The notes beneath the pieces are model-generated. The model ran no database searches. It was not told where the DNA came from and saw only the letters and a list, made by a program, of their open reading frames with translations. DNA of 64,000 nt, from assembly GCA_932521035.1 (NCBI GenBank), contig OW051495.1, forward strand, positions 11,284,001 through 11,348,000. The letters are read 5' to 3'. This DNA comes from Oscheius dolichura. Lineage: Eukaryota > Nematoda > Chromadorea > Rhabditida > Rhabditidae. This document shows, piece after piece, positions 47,890-59,037 of the stretch; the stretch's first letter is position 1; each line of letters starts with the position of its first letter. The position numbers were made by a program, and so were the translations under genes.

Positions 47890-48308
47890 ACGACGAGCGG
47901 AGCGATCCTTCCTCCCACTTAAAATTGCCCCTGTCCTAATAATTGTAATAATATTTTGAATTCTCACTCAATTTTACAGCGACAGTTAGACAGCTGACGG
48001 GTTTATCTGTCTTCCAGACAATTTTAATTGTCCAGAACGGGTGCACTCGCCGACCAGGAAGACGTGCCCAATTGAAACAAATAATGTTCGCCGGAAACTG
48101 ATAGTCAGATTGTTATCCTATATTCCTGTTCTTGTGAGGGGATAAATCGAAGAAAGCGGGGAGACATAGAACGAAATGCAAACTCTTGCCCGGCCGAGTC
48201 TGGGCCGCCGGCGGGCAACGACGACGCCGCCCACCACCGCGCCTCGGACGGACTTTGCAAGGGGCTAAAGAGTGTGTGGGTGTGCGTTGTGTGTCTCCCT
48301 GTAAACAG
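47890..48308. other. Intergenic
   Basis: 419 bp downstream of the hydrophobic protein gene and upstream of the patched-related gene. GC-rich near 48190-48250. It ends in CTGTAAACAG directly against the next ATG. No gene seen. Confidence 0.5.
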
Positions 48309-51300
48309 ATGACCACCATCGCCGTCTCCGGCAATACTGTACTTCCTCCGCCGGCATTTGTCCGTCTCCTGAATAGATTCTTCGCTAGGCTTGGTTATTT
48401 CGTAGCAGATAATGATCGACTCGTTATTATTGTGAGTTTTCCTTCTTTTACTTTTCTCTTTTCCTCTAGAACCTTCCATTTATCCATTACCTTTCCTTTT
48501 CCCTTCAACGAGCGCCATTTTCCTGACCTGTGCGCTGCTTCGGATCAACTCCCCCCTTTTCTTACTGTTCGCCGATTTTCGTTCCCGTTGACGTCACTTA
48601 TCGGACATTAGGTTTTTTTGTCAGTCGGGGAGAGACAGGGGATATTCCCAGTTGGATCGATAGTTAATTAGAAATATCAAAAACTCTCCGAAACATCTGA
48701 AAACTTTTCATTTTCTCCTTTCTACCCAGATAGCAAAAGGGGTTTGGAAACACAAAATTTAAAGAAAAGATATCTCAGGGCAGAGATTTAATCAGTTCTC
48801 AGAATGAAGTGAGTAAATTTTTGGTCTTCATCGACAGGGGTCGAACCTAGGTGACCTTTCTCATGAGCCGCGCTCTCTAAGCACTACACCATAGATTCAA
48901 TAAAGCGTGGTGGTGCAGGCTCTTGCCCATGCCCTGCGGAGTGAATAAAAATATGTTAATAGTAATACTTCAAATTCTAGGTAGTCCTTCTCTTTACTAT
49001 CATCACCTCAGCTAAAATAGCCTTCACCAGGCAGGAGGACGACATCAAAACAGGTTGGTCTCTTCTGCCGGGAGGGAGAGGTTTTGAAAAGCTATTGTGT
49101 ATAAGGGCAAACACGGGAAAGCTTCCCTCTCGCTCCCTACTAGTTACGGTCTAGTGGCTACACCCCCGCACCTTTCGTTTTTCAGGATATACACCTTTTG
49201 GGGCGCGATCACGCGACGAAGTGAGAGTTTATAATGAGTATTTCGCGGCCACCGGGGAAGATCCAATCAGTCTGTTTTTATTCATTACGGCCAAGGTAAA
49301 AAATGACGAAGATTGATTTTAAAAAACGAATATTTGGCAGAATGGAGGCAGTATGGCCAGCTATGAAATGATGAAAGAGGCGGTAGACGCGCTAGAACAC
49401 GTGGGGAACCATATCACCCATAAGAATCATTCCTTCTACGAGCTCTGCACTGATTTTTGTCAAATTAATGAGCCCATTCGACAATATCTGGTACTTCCGC
49501 TTTTCATTAATCTAATAAAATCTAGTTTAGAATGGTCTAACTATGGGGAACAGCTCCTCTTCCCGGATTAGTCTGACCTTTCCTATAATGGAAGTCCTTG
49601 GCAAGGAGTTAGACCTCAGTCCTTACTTTTTTGGAGTCCAAACCTATCCAAAAACCGAGATGATCCAATTTGTCAAGATCGTTTCCATGCAGTTGAGAGC
49701 CAACCCCCCTCTGGATTGGAAAAGGGAAGATGTAGCAGCTTTTGAACGAAAGATGGCCACCTATTTCCATAAGCACTTCGATTCGGACCGTATTCAAGTC
49801 GTTATAATGAGCTTGACTTTTATTGGAGATGAAATTGTACGAACTGGTGAGATTGATATTTAAATTTAGAGGATAGTATAATCTATAGGGTTGACCATTT
49901 TTCCCTATTTAGCTCTAGGATTCTCAGTAATGAGCATTTTCTCAATTGCTACCGTATATCTGGACAGTGCTCATATGAATCAGGTCAGTTTATCTACTCC
50001 TGCGACTGTATACTGTAGTTCTCTTACAATTCTTTTTTTAAAATACCAGTGTAATTTTTAATCTACATAATCAAATTTCTTCAGTGGACGGGCCACAAAG
50101 CTTTTCAAGCTGTCTTCGCCTGTGTCTGCCCCTTGTTGGCTACCGCCGCCGCTTTGGGCACCCTCTTCTGGATGAAGTTTCGTTTCGGGACAATTCTGTG
50201 TGTTACTCCTTTTCTTGTTCTCGCCATAGGTAAGAATCTTTCACTCTTTTCCATACAAGACCTTACAGGAGTCGACGACGCCTACCTAATGATGCACAGC
50301 TGGATGAGAGTAGTTCGCGACGATCCGAGAAGCACAAAGAGGGAGAGGGTCTCTAGAATGTTGGTAGACGTCGGCCCCTCAATTACGATCACCTCTCTCA
50401 CAAATTTTCTGGCATTTATTGTTGGAATCTACACGCCAACTCCGGAAATCCAGCTCTTCTGTATCGGAAACGCTGCAGCCATTTGTATGGACTACTTCTT
50501 CCAGGTTTCCCTGAGTATTATATACGTCAACGTAGTCAATTTAGATAACAATCTACTGTGCGGTGATCTCCCTAACGGGTGAATATGAAATGAAAAACGA
50601 AGCAAAGGTTAAAGCCATCCAGTGGAAGCCAATTCAGCCGGAGAAATGGTCCCTCTTCTTAGAAGACTATTCCGAGTGGATTTCTTCTAAATTCACAGCT
50701 TGTCTAGTCTTCCTCGTCATGTGCGGCTATTGGTATATTAGCGTAGTCCATGCTCTGGATATTAAAATTATCCTCTCTCCGGATAAATTGGTTCTGAGCG
50801 ACTCCAAACTTCTGGAGGTAGGTTACCGATTATAGGACTGTATTAGGGGCCCGTATCTTCTTTGAAATATCCCGTTTGGTGGAAAAACATTTGACAGGAA
50901 AGTCGGGAACAAAGAAGGATCGTCTGGAGAGCTAACGTTCAAGATCCTCTTTGAGAATTCCATTAAAAAACTGCCAAAATTAAAAGGCAGCCCGCGAAGG
51001 GACTAATTCCCGTCCATTTCCTTGTTCCATTCGTTCCGGGTCCAGTGAACGAAATTTAAAGGGCTGACGACTCTCTAAATTATCTTTTTTTTTCATAAAT
51101 AAAGAAAAATGGGTGGGCCAAGGCTGTGCGTATTGCCCCCGTCCCGTTTGTTGCTATGATACGTTGTTTACTTTCCAGGTGAATCACCTCCGCGACCACT
51201 ACGTTCTCCAAAATTACACAACGGTTCAAATCTTCATCCAAAACGTAAGCAACCAAGAGGGAGAAACTCGTTTTTTTTCTCCAGCCAGGCAACTTTTCCG

Positions 51301-52864
51301 ACCCAGCTCGATTGTCCTTGACCGATGAGATGGTAGCCAATTTTGAATCCTATCCGGAATGTCTCGGATCCAAATTTAGTCACTATTTCATGAGGTTTTC
51401 CTACTCTTCGGAGATAAATTTAACTATTTTAGAGACTATAAATCCTACAAAGAAATGACCGAAGAAGAAGAGGAAGAGAACGAGGTCGGCCTCAAAATGA
51501 CCAAGAACTCAATGCATGGCTTTCTTTCCTGGCCAGAATTCCATCACTGGAATGGATTTGTGAAATTTGACGATAAAGGATATCTGTCAAAGATTATGGT
51601 TACTGTATCCTATAAAGGAGAGAAGCTGGGTGATTTTCAATACAGAAAAGATATGTTGAACAGGTAATGGATCAAAGACAGGAACAGGGAAAGCGGGATA
51701 AGTTCAGGTGGAGACGGACAGCCGACAGCTATCCAGAACTACAGGTCTCCGTCTTCGATGACTATTCTCCTTTTGTTGAACAGGTAACAAACGAAGCTTT
51801 TATATATTTTTTAATAATCTTCTTATGGTGGAGCATGGAAAATGACTTAAAACGAGATTTTTAAACTTTTTTGGCTGGTTTTGTCTTTATTTATATGTTG
51901 CTAGTGGTATTTTCTTTGACAAACTTTACTCCCATGGGGGGCATGGATCGTAACTGGCTCTGCAAGGCGCGCGTAGCCATAAAAGGGACTGGATTGTTCT
52001 TTAGTCGCCGTTTGTTTTGGGAACTTGAAAAAGAACTAGAGAAAATAGAATTCCCTTTCTTTTTCCAGTTGGATGTCATCCTCCCGGCCACCTTGTCTAC
52101 CTCGGCGGCTACACTCGTCTGTATGATGATCGTCTGCTTCATCTTCATGTACAATATGTTCACCGTCATCGTGGCCACCGTCTCCATCGTATCCATCTGC
52201 ATTGGTATGTTCCTTCCCCTTTTTTTTTCTTCTCTCCAAATAAATGATAAGAATTCCTCCTTTACAGGCGTGTTTGGCTTCCTTTCAATGTGGAATGTTG
52301 ACTTGGATCCGATCTCAATGGCTACGACTATTATGTCAATCGGCTTCTCAGTGGATTTTCCGGCTCATATAACTTTCCACTATTTCCGAGAGGGACTAGA
52401 ACAGCCGAATTCACTTCCAGCACAACGTGTTGCCAGGTTTAGATTAGTAAAAATGAAAGGAATCGAATAATTGCAGATCCTTGGCGGGGATTGGATTCCC
52501 TCTGTTGCAATGTGGAATTTCAACGATTATATTCGTTCTCTGCCTACTTTTTGTGGACACATACATGAGTCATGTAAGTTAACATCACGGTAAAAGATGT
52601 TGGGGTGTAATTCCACCAAACAACATTTTGCACAGTTATTTAACTACTTTTCAGGTCTTCGTCAAGACAATGGTCCTAGTCGTTGCCCTCGGCCTCATCC
52701 ACGCCTTATTCCTAGTTCCCGTTTTTCTGTGTGCCCTCTCCTCTTTAAATAATGTGATATTTGGACGGAGAAAAGGGTCCCAGGTGGAGAAATCCAAAAA
52801 GTTACCAGTCAAACCCTGTGTTTTAAAAATTACGTGTGATCAAAAAGAGCCGGCTTCATCTTAA
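48309..52864 (+). CDS. Patched-related (PTR) membrane protein
   Basis: This is a twelve-helix RND-type transporter relative with a sterol-sensing domain, probably involved in cuticle, moulting or lipid trafficking as are other nematode PTRs. The start MTTIAVSGNTVLPPPAFVRL abuts AACAG. The first extracellular domain includes GYTPFGARSRDEVRVYNEYF. The sterol-sensing region contains GFSVMSIFSIATVYLDS and the PTR hallmark GVDDAYLMMHSW. The second loop runs through VNHLRDHYVLQNYTTVQIF. The second RND half has VDLDPISMATTIMSIGFSVD and ends with a basic tail (KSKKLPVKPC). Long introns are 48429-48981 (with a SINE), 50818-51178 and 51790-52068. The gene appears complete; the individual ptr number is not assignable. 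Confidence 0.93.
48762..48905 (-). mobile_element. tRNA(Met)-like SINE, copy 5
   Basis: On the minus strand: TGAATCTATGGTGTAGTGCT, then GAGCGCGGCTCATGAGAAAG with CAT in the anticodon loop, a B-box GGTTCGACCCC followed by TGTCGATGA, and a tail CTGAGATATCTTTTCTTT. It lies in the first intron of the patched-related gene, antisense to it. Confidence 0.65.
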
Positions 52865-53035
52865 AATTTCTGATCTCTTTTACGGTTTTACGGTGCTTTA
52901 GTAATCTTTCTCTCGTTGTCTTTCCCAGTGTCTTTCGTTAAAATAAAATCTAAAACAAGGTTTTGTTTCGCCATTGGTTAAACATACAATATTTACATGT
53001 TTAACCTAATCTGTATTTTAATCTGTATTTTTTTC

Positions 53036-53545
53036 TTATTTTCTTCCAATAGTTGCTCCCAGTCCAACAAACTTGTGTTCGTGGGCTCCAATTCCGGCTG
53101 CAAGGCCGTTGGCATCAAGATCTGCTGCCGCTTGTGCTCCTAGCCCGTATTCGGCTCTTCCACCAAGCCCAAGTAGTCCGTTACCTGTTTAAATTAAACA
53201 TTTTAAGATAATACGAGCCCTACTAGGAACATTAATGCCATCCTGTCCAAAATTGGGTCGGCGCTGCCCAATTCCTAGGCCGAAATCGACTCCTGTGTCA
53301 AAATTGGCTCCTCCTCCGATTTTGATTCCCGTCTTGCTGGCTTTTGCCCCAAGGAAACCATCCAAATCCCATCGGCCAGTTAATGAGGCATCAGCCAATG
53401 GAGGACGTGAGTCAACAGCCACGGGAGGATAGAACACAGTCGGGGGCTGGCGGTGGAACTGGCCCTGCAAATCGTCTATTCGGCTTTTTTAACTTGAAAA
53501 CCTTACAAAAACCAAAGGAACGAGCAGGAGAGAGATTGCCCACAT
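53036..53545 (-). CDS. Glycine-rich secreted protein
   Basis: A signal peptide (MWAISLLLVPLVFG) leads to a Pro-rich part (FHRQPPTVFYPPVAVDSRPP). The C-terminal half is Gly/Ala-rich: GIKIGGGANFDTGVDFGLGI, then GLGGRAEYGLGAQAAADLDA and a last GLGATIGRK. The alternating Gly/hydrophobic pattern resembles the G-domains of attacin-type proteins and other nematode secreted Gly-rich proteins, without a firm match. Three exons; the intron after PSRAR is only about 30 bp. TTTTTCCAG lies 11 bases before the ATG, and a TATAAAAAA about 50 bp before it. A surface or antimicrobial role is only a guess. Confidence 0.68.
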
Positions 53546-54186
53546 TTCACTGCCTAGCTGGAAAAACAACAGACCGAGAGAAAGTTCTTTTTTATAAGAG
53601 CAGTTATCAGTGTTATGAAGACGACAAACTACCGGTGGGAAAATAACTGAAAAACAGACATTCCAATGGTATATACTGCTTTATTTTCCAAGAAGCATTT
53701 CCTGTCAGTATCAGTTTGCTCCCAGTACGCGAGATACAGTGTTTGCATATTATTGTGTCAGGAGAAAAGAGAGGTCAACTTACTGGAGCCGCTGAGAGCT
53801 AAAATATCACTCTTGTCTGCAGAAACCCACTGGACTGGCCTTCTGAAGATAAGACCCCTTGGATTGGCCGTATTCTCTTGGAAGAAATGTAGGCAGCCAT
53901 TAAACCAATTATACAGTTTTAATCCCTTTTCCTTTCGGTCGTTTGTCCTCTTATCTCAAGGCAGCTGACCTCATCAAAAACTTCCTCTTATAGTTAGAGA
54001 GGGAGAGCCCATCATCACAACCGATAAGCTTCTATATTAGTCGTATTTCCTCCTTTTTCTCAATTTGGTTTTGTTTATCCTTCTTGCAACCAAACAGTCA
54101 TGATCCAGAAGGACGGCGACCTTATCAGATAGCGTCTCGCCGCCTAAAATTGTTGTTGACCGCTACTCAACCCTGCCTATTTTAGA
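53546..54186. other. Divergent intergenic region
   Basis: It lies between the Gly-rich secreted protein (-) and the CDF transporter (+). A plus-strand frame at 53666-53968 has no splice partners or family features and is probably not coding. The right end is CTATTTTAG with the ATG one base later. Confidence 0.45.
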
Positions 54187-55876
54187 ATGACAGAGAAAGA
54201 ACCGCTTCTCTCGTATAAAGCTGTGAAATTCCACTCTATTTCAAGTGGAATCGACAAGAATTCCGTCCAGTACAGGCACAATGAGAATGTCAGCTGGTGG
54301 ACCCGGTCAAAGAGGAAGTCAGGTGTTAAAAATGTGAGTCCTAGTTTTTTCACCTGGAGATATAATTTTCAGTATTATATAAGGTTAGCGGAACTACAGG
54401 ACCTATATGAACATGATATAAACATTATAACTGGAGAGAAGAAGCCAGATTCGGTGAGACTTGCCTTTATAAAATTGTCTTTTCGATGAACTACGCGTTA
54501 GGCTTTTTACCTTGAAAATTGCAGGATGAAAGAGCCCCGGACAGGTATCTAGCCCGTGCAGCAACTATCCTAAACGTCATTTTATTATTTGTCAATTTAA
54601 CGGCATCAATAATATCTGGCTCGTTGGCCATTATCAGGTGAGGCGGGGGGAAGTAGACAACTATCGCGCCCCCGTCTGTTTTCCCTTTTCTTTTGAAGCT
54701 TTGTAGCCTACAAAAATGATGGAAATGAAGGGGAACGCAGAAATTTGGAAATAGAAAGAGAACGAGTCATTAATCGGTGCAAAGGGAAGGAAAAATACAG
54801 CAATTCTATAAATTAGACTTCTGGCCTGGAGAAGGTCCCCCTCGAGGGAGAATTTGAACCGTTGTAGGATACTGTAAAACAAAAGAAACTCTTTAGATGT
54901 CTGCTTCACTTACAGAAATGATGTTGTACTTTCAGTACCTTCATCGACTCAATGATGGATATCACCACCAGTGTGATCCTCGGCGTCTGTCTGTATCTCA
55001 TCAATCGAACGAATAAATTCAAATATCCCCGTGGAAGAGCGCGTCTCGAGCTGGTCGGCGTCATTCTCTGCTCCGTTATTATGGGTATCGCCAATATGGG
55101 TGTCATTATGCAGTCTATCACTACAATACTCGCAGGAAATGTTAGTTTTAACCTTGCTCTTAAGTTAACTTTCTGCGTTTTCAGGTGCAACCAGAAGTAG
55201 ACGCCCTGACCCTGGCTATAATGCTGGCCGGCACTTTGGTAAAATTGGGTCTTATGATTCTCTGCTACAGGAGGGGTTCTACATCTTGTAAGGTACTCCA
55301 CTTCATTTCCCTTTCAGTTTTGAGTAATAATTCCAGGTCCTAGCCATGGATATGAGGAATGATATAGCCACGACGCTGGTAGCGATAACTTCGGCGTTTA
55401 TTGGCTCCAAATATTGGGTCTATGCCGACCCAGTGGGAGCTATCAGCGTTTGGTACGTGACTATTGACCGCGACTTAAAAGGGGGAAAGCAGCGGGGGCA
55501 GTGAAAATATGGATATTAGAATGACGACCGTTTAGTCCAGTAATCGCCGTTTTTCAGCGGGATCATAGCCATTTGTTGGTTCCACAACGCTCTCGAACAC
55601 GTCCCCATCCTGGTGGGAGTCCGTGCCGAGAGGGAGCACCTCAGCCGAATATTGAAGATAGCCATAGAGCATGACGAGAGGATCAAATACATTGACCATG
55701 TCATGGTCTATCACACGGGTCTTGAAGCGATTGTTGAGCTGCACATTGTAATGGACGAGAATTTACCCCTGAAAATAACTCACGACATCTCCCATCCGTT
55801 GGAGAAGAAGCTGTTAAAACTAGGTTTTGTAGAGCGGGCATTTGTTCACTGTGACTATGATTGTGATGGAGATTAA
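54187..55876 (+). CDS. Cation diffusion facilitator metal transporter
   Basis: This is a six-helix proton/metal antiporter, probably for Mn, Fe or Zn. The hydrophilic start (MTEKEPLLSYKAVKFHSISS) has a dileucine-type signal, often used for vesicular sorting. Helix 2 has the metal site FIDSMMD (D-S-x-x-D) and helix 5 the second site, MRNDIA. The DxxxD form is that of the Mn/Fe branch rather than the HxxxD of Zn transporters. VYADPVGAISV follows helix 5-6. The C-terminal dimerisation domain has VRAEREHLSRILKIAIEHDE and ends CDYDCDGD. One intron of about 295 bp (54638-54932) precedes the D-S-x-x-D exon. The others are near 40-95 bp. The family is certain. Confidence 0.92.
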
Positions 55877-56442
55877 AGTGCCCATATCTTTTTTTTATTC
55901 GAGAGGGAGAAAAACTGAATTTTTAGACAAAATTTATACAATCGGATGCAACGAACCTTTTTTGGGTATCTCGAAGGGAGACCCCATACGCTGTGTAGAG
56001 CTAAGCTTGGGGAGTACCTGCCCCAAGCTTGGGAGTGAGGTAGTGAAGAGGAAGCGCGCTTCCAAGTTTCAAAAGTGGAACAAGTTTTTTTTCGTATTGG
56101 CCATCGAGAGTTCGCTTCGCGCCGGGCTCGATTTTCCCTAAGCCTCTTCCTCTAGGGTCCACATCCAAATTGACAGGGTTACTGGCATACAATTACTTTA
56201 TGAAGATCACATGACCGCCAGAACACGTCTCTCCTGCTCATCCCACTCGTATTGTTCCTCGTGAATAAATTTCATTCTTACCGTACTCGAGTCCTAACCG
56301 GATATTACCAATTGGGACTGTCTTATCCCGTCAAAAATTCGTTTCCTCTCGCCCAAATCCTGGCTGCTCGGTCATTGTTGCTTCATCCTTCGCCCGTGCG
56401 AGTTGGTCTTCCACATCGCTTTTTCTAACTGCTGCTTCTAGA
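55877..56442. other. Intergenic with a strong hairpin
   Basis: It lies downstream of the CDF gene and upstream of the next small gene. It holds the inverted repeat at 56003-56030 (listed). No gene seen. The right end is GCTTCTAG one base before the next ATG. Confidence 0.5.
56003..56030. repeat. Perfect 10-bp inverted repeat (hairpin)
   Basis: AAGCTTGGGG and CCCCAAGCTT face each other across an 8-base loop (AGTACCTG). It is about 130 bp after the CDF stop codon. It may be a structured 3' end or a small non-coding RNA, or chance. Confidence 0.55.
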
Positions 56443-57030
56443 ATGGTTGCCGAACCTCCTGCCGCGAAGCCAGAAGACCAGTATGAGCAGTTGTGGGTCG
56501 TAGGAGCTGGCGGAGAGGCTCCTGCTCCTCCTCCTCGTCCAGCCACTGAAGCGCCGGCTCCTCCAACGACTAACAAGGCTGCTCCTTCATTTGTGCCTCC
56601 TCCTCCTGCTACAGTACCTCGTGATGAGTCTTCTACTGCTCCTGTAGGCAGTGACCAGACGTCTACAAGGAAGAACTCCAAGATCGAATCTAGGGAGAAG
56701 TCGAAGAAGCCGAAGAAGAAAACGGAAAAAGAAGAGAAGGATGAGACGAGCGAGATGGGCAGCGATATGGGCAGTGAGATCAGGTCGGCCAAGAAGATGA
56801 AGAAGAAGGAGCGGCACGAGAAGAAGGAAGTCGAGGAGTTCACCGCCACGCGGCGCACTCCGGTGAGACGCGTCTTCTTCTGTTCTTATCAGCCAAAATA
56901 ATTTCAGAAATGGGCTGTGCCGTGCTTCATCTTCTGCCTCCTGGTCTGCTTCGTCGGCACCGGAGTATCGATTGTCCTGGCTGGTCACCAGTGGCTCGGA
57001 TGGGCCATGATCGAAGCCTTTGTCGTTTAG
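56443..57030 (+). CDS. Small single-pass membrane protein, Pro- and Lys-rich
   Basis: Two exons encode about 180 residues. The first part is rich in Pro and Ala (EAPAPPPRPATEAPAPP). The middle is highly charged (SREKSKKPKKKTEKEEKDE, then MGSDMGSEIRSAKKMKKKER). The second exon encodes a single membrane helix (PCFIFCLLVCFVGTGVSIVL) and a short end MIEAFVV. The likely topology is a long cytosolic N-terminus with a C-terminal anchor. Function is unknown. The ATG is one base after TTCTAG. Its TAG stop (57028-57030) overlaps the stop of the convergent small gene. Confidence 0.72.
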
Positions 57031-57269
57031 TAGATCAGACACCGATAATTTCTGAAGAAAGAAATGTGCTCTGACTTGTTCTTCTTCTTTATTTGCTTCT
57101 CGAAATGGGCCGGACGATCGCCTGGTCTTATGCGAGCCAGAGTTCTTCTTGTAAACTCATGAACTGCGAAGTTCAAGTGGTAACGGAAGCCGAATACAGT
57201 AACCGTCAAGGTAACAATGAAGCACGGGAGCCAGAAAATGGTCCAACCATAAGATTCAGCATTCTCCAC
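57027..57269 (-). CDS. Small single-pass membrane protein, unknown
   Basis: A single exon encodes 80 residues. The N-terminal helix YGWTIFWLPCFIVTLTVTVF is followed by a basic cytosolic part (TRRTLARIRPGDRPAHFEKQ, then KKKNKSEH). The stop TAA occupies 57027-57029, inside the end of the plus-strand gene, so the two coding regions share three bases. The frame is unspliced, unlike nearly all neighbours, so it is less certain. A coding role is supported by its composition and full span. Confidence 0.5.
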   Translation of the reverse strand: MENAESYGWTIFWLPCFIVTLTVTVFGFRYHLNFAVHEFTRRTLARIRPGDRPAHFEKQIKKKNKSEHISFFRNYRCLIY

Positions 57270-57345
57270 GTTTGAAAAGGATGCTAGTCGGGGGAAGGGT
57301 ATTGGTTAGTCTCTTTTCATTATAAACTGCCGAAGAAATATTTAT

Positions 57346-59037
57346 TTACACCGTATATGTGGAATTGGCGAATCCGATTCGGCTGTTTCCAAAATCGAAG
57401 ACGGAATAGAAGCGGCCGATGAAGACATCTCCCAGGATCCAGAGTGGGCCGTCGTTGTCCGGAATATCGATGGGATAGAAGCCGGAGAGACAGTTCGTCT
57501 GGCCATTGTTATTGACCTTGATGATGTAGTCCGGCCCGTTGAGGGTGAAGTTAGTTGAGCCGATCTGGATGTTGACGGCGGGCAGGTACGGGACCTTGTC
57601 ACAGCCGACTTCGTATTCTCCCCCACCGATGGGAATAGCGCCAATTTGTCTGTTGATCTGAAAAAGAATAGGAATGTTTAATGTTTTGGGGCTTCTTCTG
57701 GTTCCCTGGGCGTTTCCAGGGGCGAGATGGAAGCGATTGTCGTCCCTCTTACCTGTCTAATGGCGTCAGTGGGCCCAGTCAGTAGAGAAGTACCGGTATC
57801 CACAATAGCATCAGCCGTCGTGGTAATGACGGTGCCTTCTACAGTAACGGCGGCCATTTCAATCCTCCAGTAGTCTTGTGCCTTGACGGGAGCGTACGTA
57901 ATCGGCCCGTTGTAGTGAGCGGGATCCATTCCACACAGCGTCATTTCTCCTCCCAGGACATTGTGACGGGGATCGCGGTTGAGCCAGAAAGCGAACAATT
58001 TCGCGGAGCAGCTGGGCTTGGCAAAGATCTGGTCCATCGGTTGGGGGATGTTGTTGACCGAGAGAGAGTCAAAGGCCATTCCGAGGATTCCATCAAAGTC
58101 GTCCAGGAGGAAACCGGGCTCCGCGAGGGCTCCAGCAAAGCCTTGGTTCTTGTCAGTACAGAAGTTGGCAGTGCGGCTACTTCCGAACTGAAAATCATTT
58201 CAACGACAATTTAATTCCCTTGCTTTATCATATTGACCCCACGTTGAAATGAAACGGGAAAGGAGAGAAAATTACACGTGACTGATATGGGAGAGAGGAG
58301 CTGATTTGCAAGGGAAAATTCAAAGAACACGGCCTGTTTTCCCGTCTTTTCGAAATCAAGGAACAAGACGAAAGATCAAGATTAACTGGGAAATGACAGG
58401 GTATGGGGCTTCTTAATACAGTTGTCAAAGATCTGTTTATATTTGTGGAGCAGAGAAGGAAATGAATGGTAACTTACGCAGTAGATATCGTGGTAGACAG
58501 TTCCAGTCAGTGCTCCAGACCCGTACTGAATTTGGAAAGCCTCGCCGGTGTGGTTGCAGGTCGAAGAGAGACTGCAGTCGTACTGTAACCCCATTATTCT
58601 TATTTCTCTCCAGAGAGAGTCAACTCACAGCAGCATGAACCTTACAGACGAGGTTAGGCAGCTTACAGTTGATATCCGGGACCCAAAGATTGGAAGATCC
58701 GGTGTCGAAGAGGATTTGGAAGTATTGAGAAGGCGTCCCGATCTGGCCAACTCCGAAATATTGAGCGTCTCCACCATCAGTCAACGGCTGGTTATAGATG
58801 TCCGAATTCGAGGTGACTGCTTCTTTCTTTCCATATTTATAAGCCAGTCGCTTGGCGGTATTGGCAAAGCTGATTCTGCTCTTCTGGAGAATTCTTTTCC
58901 CTACGGGAATCCTAAACTACTTTGTTAATAATTGAAATAAAAGTATCATACCTTCCAATCTCCTCTTCATTCTTCGGTAGAATAAAGGAAAATGCCACAA
59001 AGGCAAAGACCAAAAGAATAGCCACCTGGCGAAGCAT
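57346..59037 (-). CDS. Pepsin-like aspartic protease
   Basis: This is a secreted or lysosomal aspartic endopeptidase (family A1). A signal peptide ([20 protein letters not shown]) is followed by a propeptide, then the mature enzyme. The first catalytic motif is [13 protein letters not shown] and the second [13 protein letters not shown]. The flap region is [33 protein letters not shown], the following cysteines, and [18 protein letters not shown] near the C-terminus are all as in nematode ASP proteins. The end is NSTYTV, with AATAAA overlapping the stop region. Both catalytic Asp residues are present, so it is probably active. One intron of 290 bp (58188-58477) stands out. An intestinal-type GATA site lies upstream. 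Likely a digestive enzyme. Confidence 0.95.

Noticed and set aside
52036-52239. His/Asp-rich minus-strand frame (GGHDDGEHIVHEDEADDHH)
   Set aside because: It is antisense to membrane helices of the patched-related gene, which produce such charged runs.
53666-53968. A 100-codon plus-strand gene between the Gly-rich protein and the CDF transporter
   Set aside because: No signal peptide, family motif, splice partners or acceptor-linked start; composition is like neighbouring non-coding DNA.
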